Positions 56,456 to 64,000 of a stretch of DNA of 64,000 bases are shown here, in pieces. Position numbers and translations under genes: made by a program. Within the stretch, counting starts at the first letter, position 1; each line of letters opens with the position of its first letter. The stretch is from Cokeromyces recurvatus (taxonomy: Eukaryota; Mucoromycota; Mucoromycetes; Mucorales; Mucoraceae), in contig NW_026251406.1 of NCBI RefSeq assembly GCF_025118155.1, positions 469,449 to 533,448 on the forward strand. Direction: 5' to 3'. The notes beneath the pieces are model-generated. The model worked only from the letters and a program-made list of their open reading frames with translations. It was not told the origin of the DNA and did not search any database.

Positions 56456-56767
56456 TTATAATTCTTCAACCTTTGTCTTTAAATAAGCATCTACTTGACA
56501 AACTAAGTCTGCTTTTAACTTTTTTGGATGAATACCAACTGATAATAGAAATTCCTTGAGTGAATTATTTGTCACCTAATAACTAATATGTGAATATTCA
56601 TTCATTCATTCAATAAGGAGAAATTTTTTTTTTACGTTATTTAATGTATTTGCTTCCCAATGTTGTGGAACAGTTAATTCTTCCGTTTTTGATTTTTTGT
56701 AAGACAATAACAATTCATTATCAATAGATGATGTCTAAAGATAAAGATAGAGAATTATTATTAAATC

Positions 56768-56806
<39 letters not shown>

Positions 56807-57835
56807 TTTCGCTTAATATTGTTATTTATATCTTCTAGGCAAATTGTATCTAGACCAACAGATTTCTTAAAGGCTTCAATGTCATTTGAAAGATTCTACA
56901 AATAATAATATTAAAATGTGAGATGTACATACAAAAAAAAATATTTTACAGATTCTATAAAATGATAGTTTGGTGTAACGGCATCATGAATCAAATCATG
57001 ATCGTTATCAAGAGCAATTTTTTGAACCAAATTTTTATGATTTTGAAGAACTAATATAACAGTCAATAAAATAGATATGTTTTTAAAGGGGAATAAAATA
57101 AGGACTTACATGGATTATGATATTTGGTTGGATTATATCCTTCTTTTATTGTAAATTTCTCGATTAAGCGTTTTGCTAATGTAGATGAATATTCAAAGTC
57201 TTCAGGTATAGTATAAGGCGGTATATTACGGATTTCATCCGCAAAAGGTAAAATAATTAATTGAAATCCAGGAGGATCAATTTGATTTCCATTTTTGTCT
57301 ATTTTTTCAGCCTAAGGAGAAAAAAAAAATGAATAATAATATTCCTTGAAACAAGATTGATATTTACTTGAGGTAAAAGAGCGACTATTTTCGGGATTGT
57401 ATTCAGTCTTTTAACAAAAGAACATATTGCCATTTGTCCTTTATTTAATAATGTATTCAATAATAAAAAGAATACATTTTTACTTTCTTTATATTGCTAA
57501 AATGTGTGTGTTAGTATTATTTAAGACATGACAGATAGATTTACCATTTCATCTGGATAAATAAAGTATGGATGCGATATCTGATGATATGCTTTTAAAG
57601 CTTTTAATTCCCTAAAGCCCAAGACAAGAATGCCTAAATAATAACATGTTAAATAAAATATGATACACAACTTATCCTTTACCTGGCTCGTTTACAGTTT
57701 GAATCTTTTCAATATCTTGTTTAGAAAGTATAACCTTTTCTCCTCCATAATTATAACTTGTTTTAATATCGATTGAAGTGAGGATTTCATTTGTATCCTT
57801 AAATAAAGTATGAATATTATACATCTTTCTTTCTG

Positions 57836-57882
<47 letters not shown>

Positions 57883-58293
57883 CTGTCTTTTTCTTACCGC
57901 ACATTTCCATCTTGTAATAGATTTGACTTCTTTTAATTGTTCTCCACTTGTATAAAAATACCTTGGATTATCAATTTTCTGTTCAATAATCATATTGTAT
58001 CTATTTAATATAAATCTAAGTCTTTTCTTCTTCTTTATGTATGCATGCATGCATGCATGTGTATGTTTATTTTACCCTCTAATACCAATGATTAAATTAG
58101 GTGCTATTTGAAGTGGTAAACGGAATCCTGATCTTGTAGTTGTTTGAAATGTTTTGATTTTTTCAAATAAATCACTTAGTTTGCCTGTATATGATAATAC
58201 TTTGTCTTTAAAGTCGTCTTTTTCTTCTTTTAATTGATAATCATTAAAATAGCTGATATCCTATTGATAAAGGATATACATATTTTCTTTATT

Positions 58294-58325
<32 letters not shown>

Positions 58326-59314
58326 TTATATATACATGTATATATTTACCTTGTAAAAAATGTCTTTATCAAATGTATGTCCAACTCTATCTAAACCAAA
58401 TACAATACATTCAACTCCAACATGATTTAAATCCTATCATGTCATACATTAAATATCAATAAAATACAAGTCATCACTTTTTACCTTGACTCTTTGTATC
58501 GCTGTTTTTCTATAGACTGGATTATGGCTTGTTGGATCATCGTTGTCTGTAATCAAAATAACTCGTTTTATCGATAACTTGGGCGCACTATATTAAACAC
58601 GTATATACATACATACATACATGTATGTGTCTATAGTCATATCTATCATCGTTTGTACTTTAAATATACCTTAACATAATATCTGAACAAACCCAAAATA
58701 AATCACTAATAGGAAATAACTCATCTGTTGATCCATATTTCTCTTTTATGAATGAAATATCTAATAAAATAATGTGTCAAAAGGATTGATAATATATTAG
58801 TTTTTTTTTTTTTTTCTTACTTTGAATCAACATGTCAATCTCTTTCATACGTGGTGCGTCTAGTATATCTAACGGTTGTAAAACATAAATGTTGTCTTTA
58901 TTAGCTGAATTATTCTTTTCTCTCTATGTTTATAAGCATATATATATGTATATATATTAGAAGCAGTTATCATCTTTATCCATCTCTATTTTATTTTTTA
59001 TTTTTTTTTACTGTTCCAAATAAAATAAGTCCCATCTGATCAGTCGACCTTGAGTTTATTTTGTCTAGACATTTTAAGCGAATACTTTTTAAAATCATTA
59101 ATAAGGGAATTTCACCATGTTCATTGAGTTGTATCATGGACGATCTACAATCAATAGCATAAATGGTGCATTGTTTAAGATTAAACTCTTCCTATATTTA
59201 CAATATATTAATTAATTATCTCGTGTTGTATCAGTCAATATACATATATACTTCTGGCTTGATTGAATCTTCCTCTTTGTCATCGATATGATAATTAGAA
59301 TCGTTATATGGCAT
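56456..59314 (-). CDS. KU70: Ku70 DNA end-binding protein
   Basis: Sixteen exons on the minus strand join in phase: 59314-59252, 59191-59012, 58923-58821, 58760-58670, 58587-58485, 58433-58350, 58260-58076, 58015-57898, 57797-57683, 57633-57545, 57496-57368, 57311-57110, 57050-56950, 56895-56806, 56734-56636, 56575-56456. The product has about 623 residues (human Ku70 has 609). It begins with an acidic tail and a vWA domain (YAIDCRSSMIQLNEHGEIPL, DQMGLILFGT, KRVILITDNDDP). The Ku core follows (GFRLPLQIAPNLIIGIRGF, GFRELKALKAYHQISHPYFI, PPGFQLIILPFADEIRNIP). The end is a SAP-like module (SLKEFLLSVGIHPKKLKADL). Ku70-Ku80 binds DNA ends for non-homologous end joining and telomere protection. An alternative upstream in-frame ATG at 59434 exists. 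Confidence 0.93.
57834..57880. repeat. (CT)n microsatellite in Ku70 intron
   Basis: About 22 CT units between exons 8 and 9. A TTTC repeat (about 58293-58325) lies in another intron of the same gene. Confidence 0.9.
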
Positions 59315-61108
59315 ATTATGTGTAAGAAAGAAAAATTTGATGTAAAAAGAAAGTTGTATCCGTCCTAATTTTGTCAGGCTGACATTTAAAAATAATAAAC
59401 AGCACATCTTCAGAAATTTTGTTCTATGAATCAAAGAAATTTGTATATAAAAATTTCTTTGAGAATAAAGTTACAGAAAAATAATAAGTAAACAAAGGAT
59501 AACAAAAGACGTCTTTCTTTAGTTTAGACGAAATGATGAATATTGGCTATGACTTTGGATAATATCCATAAGTGAAGGTCGATCATAGTAAGATAAGAGA
59601 ACTTTTTATTAGTAATATTCATAATGAGTTAATTGTAAGAGTGATTCAATAGTAAGTTAAATAATCTATATTATTTGTTATGTCGGTTAATAATTTAGTA
59701 TTACTTGATACAATAATAAGACGTTACATAGGTTCTTTTATTTATTAGCTTGTTTTATTTTCTAAGCATTCTATTTGACTTTCTTTTAGCTAATTGATAA
59801 ATCACGTTTTATAAGCTGTTGTGAAATAGCAGGAATAACTTGACATAAAACTGGTTATAATAACGTTAACGTCTATTTACACATGTATATTTTAGCTTAC
59901 AATTATACAGTCACTGCTCTATGTCTAATAATATATCCACATTAAACATAGACAACTTGAATCGTTTTCTACATTTAATATACAATAGATATAATAGAGT
60001 ATCATCTAGATGATCATGTACTTGAATATAGAATTTATAACTAATTATAAAACAAGTTTCCAAAGCAAAGTATAGATATAATTATAGTGGCTATGTAACA
60101 TAAGCTTTGGTAAGAACAGTGTGTAAATAAAGTAATTTCATTTACCCAAAGTCCTATTATTAGATATAGTCATACTTTCAAAAGATTGATACATTATAAT
60201 ACTATTCTCATATAAAAATAAAATAAAATAGCAGAAAAGGCTTTAATAAGCTATAGGTATTAGCAGTGTAGTTAGTATCATATAATGACCTTTAGATAAT
60301 GCTTAGTATAATTAAATACGCTATAGTAACATCAAAATAGTAATATTTGTATATTTAAATTATTCTTAAAAAATACATGTGTATACCCTTATTCCTTATT
60401 ATTATCATTTATTTTTATAAACTTATCATTTATATACAGATATGCATACATATTCACACTACTGAGTCATATTTACTCTAAATAAATAACAAAAAAAAGC
60501 TGCAAGTTATATAATCAAATAGGATAGAAAGTGAAAAGAAAACTACAGATTTTCTTTTTTTTTTAATGATTATGCTAGTAACTCTTAAGATCTGAAATCG
60601 TTCAAAATTCTAGTCTATTGATACACTTTTCTATATGATGCAGCATTATATGTAAATTAAATGCAACTACTTTACAAGTCAAAGTTAGTATAGTCTCTGT
60701 TTTTATTAATAATCTTAATGACTTCAAATAATATTTCAAAATAACTGATATTTTATTAAAGTTAGGATACAGTATCAAATGTATAACTTGTAAAACACAA
60801 GATAAGCTTATCCTTATAGTAGAAGCCTCTTTTATTACAGCTATCAGAATTTATACTTGATGATTTTATTTTCCCTCCTATAACTTAAACTTGAGCCACT
60901 CTTCTAGGAGATATTTGTAACATAAATGGATTTATATACTTTAGCTGGAGCTAATTAAGATAGCAGTAGCATTATTCATTCTTACTATTGGTTTTTTCAC
61001 CTTTATCATATTTGCGAAATGTTTAATTATCATATAAATCTTTAAATTTCTTCAAGTGGTATACATATTTAAAAGAAAAAAAAAGGCATTACATAGCTTT
61101 TATTTTAG
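59315..61108. other. Long intergenic region
   Basis: AT-rich, without repeats of known class and without coding frames that I can support. It must contain the Ku70 promoter at its left end and the missing first exon of the downstream gene near its right end. Confidence 0.55.
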
Positions 61109-61959
61109 GATTATTCAAACAAAGGATTAGATTGGATCTCTTCAAAATTGGACAAGTCTCTTCTTTCAATCAGTACGTATTTTTATTAAAAAAAATCAAA
61201 AAATACATATAACTAATATTTTAAAAGACTATCAATTTTGTTTTACCGTTTGTCTTGTATTTTGTCTCTAGAAAATACGCAGATTCTTTCAAGAATGAAA
61301 ATATAAAATATTCTTTGGTTTGTTCAGAAGAAATAGCACTTTCAGATTTAACCCTTCATAATAAATCAGCCCCTGTATCTCCAAAAAGTTCTCTTTCACG
61401 TTCTACAATGACAAATTCGACAGATAATGATATAGACAGAGTGACAAGCCCTATTAATTATGCACATTCAATTGATAGCGTAAACTCAACTTACAATGTT
61501 AAAAATAATACATTATGTTATCCTTCAAGTGAAAGTTCACCAGAATTAGTGTCTCATCATTCGTTTTCCATTCATGACACTTTAAGCAGAGACTCTTTTG
61601 AAACAGAGACTTTATGTCCACCTAGTGATCGTTCATCATTGTATAATATTTCATCATCTCTTCCAGAACAAGTAGTTATTCCCTCAACAATACATAATCA
61701 TACCAGAAGGATGCATTCATATAGTAGTTCGCCCTCAATATTAAGGGAGCAAATATCTATATCAATTCCAACGAACGAGAAAAACAATATTCCAAATAGA
61801 CAAGATACCATTAATAACCAATGTCGATTTATAGCATTGAAAGCAAGACCATGGCTTAGTCCTTTCTATTTAGCCATTGTCTCATGCGCATTACTTTTAA
61901 TTTCTATTTTGTATATGATTATTTATAATATTTCTATGCTTATAATAAAGAAGACATAA
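61109..61959 (+). CDS. Tail-anchored membrane protein of unknown function (5' end unresolved)
   Basis: Two exons fit in phase: 61109-61172 and 61272-61959, with the second ending at a TAA. The first visible exon begins mid-codon and lacks an ATG, so at least one upstream exon was not found. About 250 residues are visible. The start (LFKQRIRLDLFKIGQVSSFN) is basic, the middle is Ser/Thr/Asn-rich and probably disordered (SAPVSPKSSLSRSTM), and the end has a strong C-terminal membrane segment (PFYLAIVSCALLLISILYMI) with Lys-rich tip IIKKT. This is the topology of tail-anchored proteins such as SNAREs, but no SNARE heptads are seen. Confidence 0.55.
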
Positions 61960-64000
61960 GATAGATGAGTGGAGGGAATTAATAATCCTTCCATTTTGTA
62001 TATAAACAATATATTTGATATTCTTTTGCCTAATATACAAACAGCTCAAAAAAAAAAATGAATCCTCTGTTTACAAATAGGCAAGAATAGCTCCATTTCG
62101 AAAGAGTAATTCAATGAAAATGTAATAATATTTACTATTATTTTTTATTCTATTTTTTACATATTTGAGCAATTAAATAAGAAATAAAGCATTTTTATTA
62201 TTCTAAATCATACAAAATAATAAAACTAGTACTACTTTTAGGTTAAATTTTAATTTGATATAGATTTGTAATCAAACGTCAATGTTTCATTAAAGTTTGA
62301 GTGAGATGTATCATTTTGAATTTTAAATAATGTCAAAGAATAGAGTATAACTGCTCTTTTATAAAAATTTGTTATTAGTGTTTATAAACAGTTAATAGAA
62401 GCAAGTCATAAATCTATGGTGAATTATTCATTAAATATGCTTAATGATTAACTAATGACTTGAATACACGTTTTTTTTTCCTTTATTGTTATTAAAGTAT
62501 GAATGCTTATAAAATATAAGCTCATAAGATAAAACATCTTATTTAATTTATGTAGTTATATCTATAAATACAAGTATAATATTTTTAATATCATTCTATT
62601 TAAATCCTATTCAATATAAAGTTTTTTTTTATTATTATTATTTTAATGTGTATATATGATGAATACAATAGACATTATAAATAGTATTATTATGGAAAGA
62701 TATATGATATCTTCTAAACCAATCTTTTTAATAAAAATAAACTGTCAAAAAACTATTTAGCCTATATACAATAACAGTAATCAGGCCTACAAGCATCTAC
62801 TATGCTTCTGGTATAATAATCATAATGTATATTTGAGAATTACATGCACGCAAAATAAAATATTTATATGCCAGGCTTCAGTTCTAGTACCTAAGCATGT
62901 ACAGATAGAGCAGACATGAATTATATTCAAATGCCTAACACATGTATACATCTATTTTAATTTTAACAGAAAACTATCAGAGGAGATATTCATATACTCT
63001 CGTTACCTCCCATACTAAAAAAAATGCCGCATTTAATATAAAAAGTTCAAACTTATGTTATATTTAACTTGTTTGAGGTGCATTTTAAATTAATGAGCAA
63101 ACTATTGGTACAATATATTTGATGAAGGGTGTTGAAAGTTTAATAATAAAAATTGTATGATAAATAACGCGACCTTTTTTTTTTCTGGTCTCTTTTCCTA
63201 AACGACCAACGTTAAACCCGTTATTACCTAACTAATATAATAGACTGTTTATATTTTAGTAGGTAGTTTGTGCATGTGAGATACAGGGTATGTCTTTTTT
63301 TTTTTTTCTTGTACAAGCTTTTGTAGAATTGGAAGAATGTTTGGGATCATTATTCCTGATTGTAAAAGGACATTTGTTTTTTTTTTAAGATTACCATTTT
63401 TTTTAGAATGTTCATAAAGTCAGTGTTTTATATTTCTTGGTACAATTTGAAATTCCTTGCGTTCTTAATCTTGGATCTAGTTTTATGGAACTTTTTTATT
63501 ATAAAGGATTTAGTGCATTGTTCCAACTATTTACATGAACTCTAATGAGCAAAGTGAAAGCCAGTGAATAGTAAAAGATAAAATAAATTAATATGCTTAT
63601 TCACAACAACAAAATGATTTAGAAAAGTCAGAATATATAAGAAAGGATAGATTATCAACTAGACTAATAATAAGACTATGACTTGATTAGGATTGTTAAT
63701 TACTAGAAAGCAGATTTCTAGAAATGCAGCTAATTAATAACATTATGAATACAATTTGCGGCACAAGTTATACCAATAGAAATATTAATAACTGTCGTAT
63801 TTAGAAATAACAGAGAAAAAATAGTATAGAATCATTTTATGTATATTTATTTGCTTTGCCAAGTATTTAAAGATGGGTGGTTTGGATTATTAGTTACAGT
63901 TAAAATATTTATAAAAGTATCTATCAGAAAGAGATCGAGTCTTTTGTGACAAAATATGTTTTATTAGCAAGATAGTTTAGGTAATCTTATGAAAGAAAAG
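61960..64000. other. AT-rich region to window edge
   Basis: About 2 kb containing AATAAA (62182-62187) downstream of the tail-anchored gene, T runs, and no open frame or RNA gene that I can support. Confidence 0.55.

Overview
This is AT-rich eukaryotic DNA carrying 22 or 23 protein-coding genes. Most genes are split by short introns of about 45-90 bases with GT-AG ends. The proteins are fungal in type: a NoxR-like regulator, an alpha-arrestin with PPxY motifs, a Chz1-like histone chaperone and ALG3. The family mix, base composition, homopolymer tracts and intron size suggest an early-diverging fungus, probably Mucoromycota (a Mucorales-like mould). That placement is inference, because no rRNA or barcode is present.

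Layout. 1-1894 is the 3' part of a DHX29-type DEAH helicase (+). 2560-5079 is a PX-domain AGC kinase resembling SGK3 (+). 8432-10155 is a NoxR/p67phox-like TPR+PB1 protein (+). 11237-11734 is a small secreted cysteine-rich protein (-). 12.4-18 kb is a graveyard of mobile DNA: a broken Tc1/IS630-like transposase, a decayed unknown ORF between direct repeats, and a decayed TnpB/Fanzor-like zinc-ribbon relic that no open reading frame reveals. 18463-18765 is a small PPSY membrane protein (-). 19074-21285 is a secreted, probably beta-helical protein (+). 21443-22888 is an aldo/keto reductase (-), divergent from POP5 at 23125-23715 (+). 24564-25639 is a PA-TM-RING ubiquitin ligase (+). 25936-27546 is an Sds3/BRMS1-family protein (-). 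28976-29518 is an unknown protein (-). 30331-31641 is a PB1 protein with a GGPHGGP-type repeat (-). 32687-33580 is a RsfS-type mitochondrial ribosome factor (+). 33695-35315 is BRD8-like (+) and 36205-39367 is YEATS2-like (+). 39711-41837 is a RasGEF-like protein (-). 43934-46150 is mitochondrial-type MetRS with a probable 1-base frameshift (+). 47712-49583 is an F-box/LRR protein (+). 50475-52068 is ALG3 (+). 52204-52592 is a small basic protein (+). 52830-53427 is Chz1-like (+). 54594-56192 is an alpha-arrestin (-). 56456-59314 is Ku70 in 16 exons (-). 61109-61959 is a tail-anchored protein of unknown function (+).

Themes. Four chromatin proteins (Sds3-like, BRD8-like, YEATS2-like, Chz1-like) lie within about 28 kb, and BRD8 and YEATS2 are adjacent and co-oriented. 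Two PPxY proteins and a transmembrane RING protein point to ubiquitin-directed membrane trafficking. The PX kinase, RasGEF and NoxR proteins are signalling components. I see no operon-like logic, and clustering of related functions may be chance. Intergenic DNA is rich in poly(A)/poly(T) tracts, microsatellites and dispersed repeat fragments. I recognised no tRNA, rRNA or CRISPR array.
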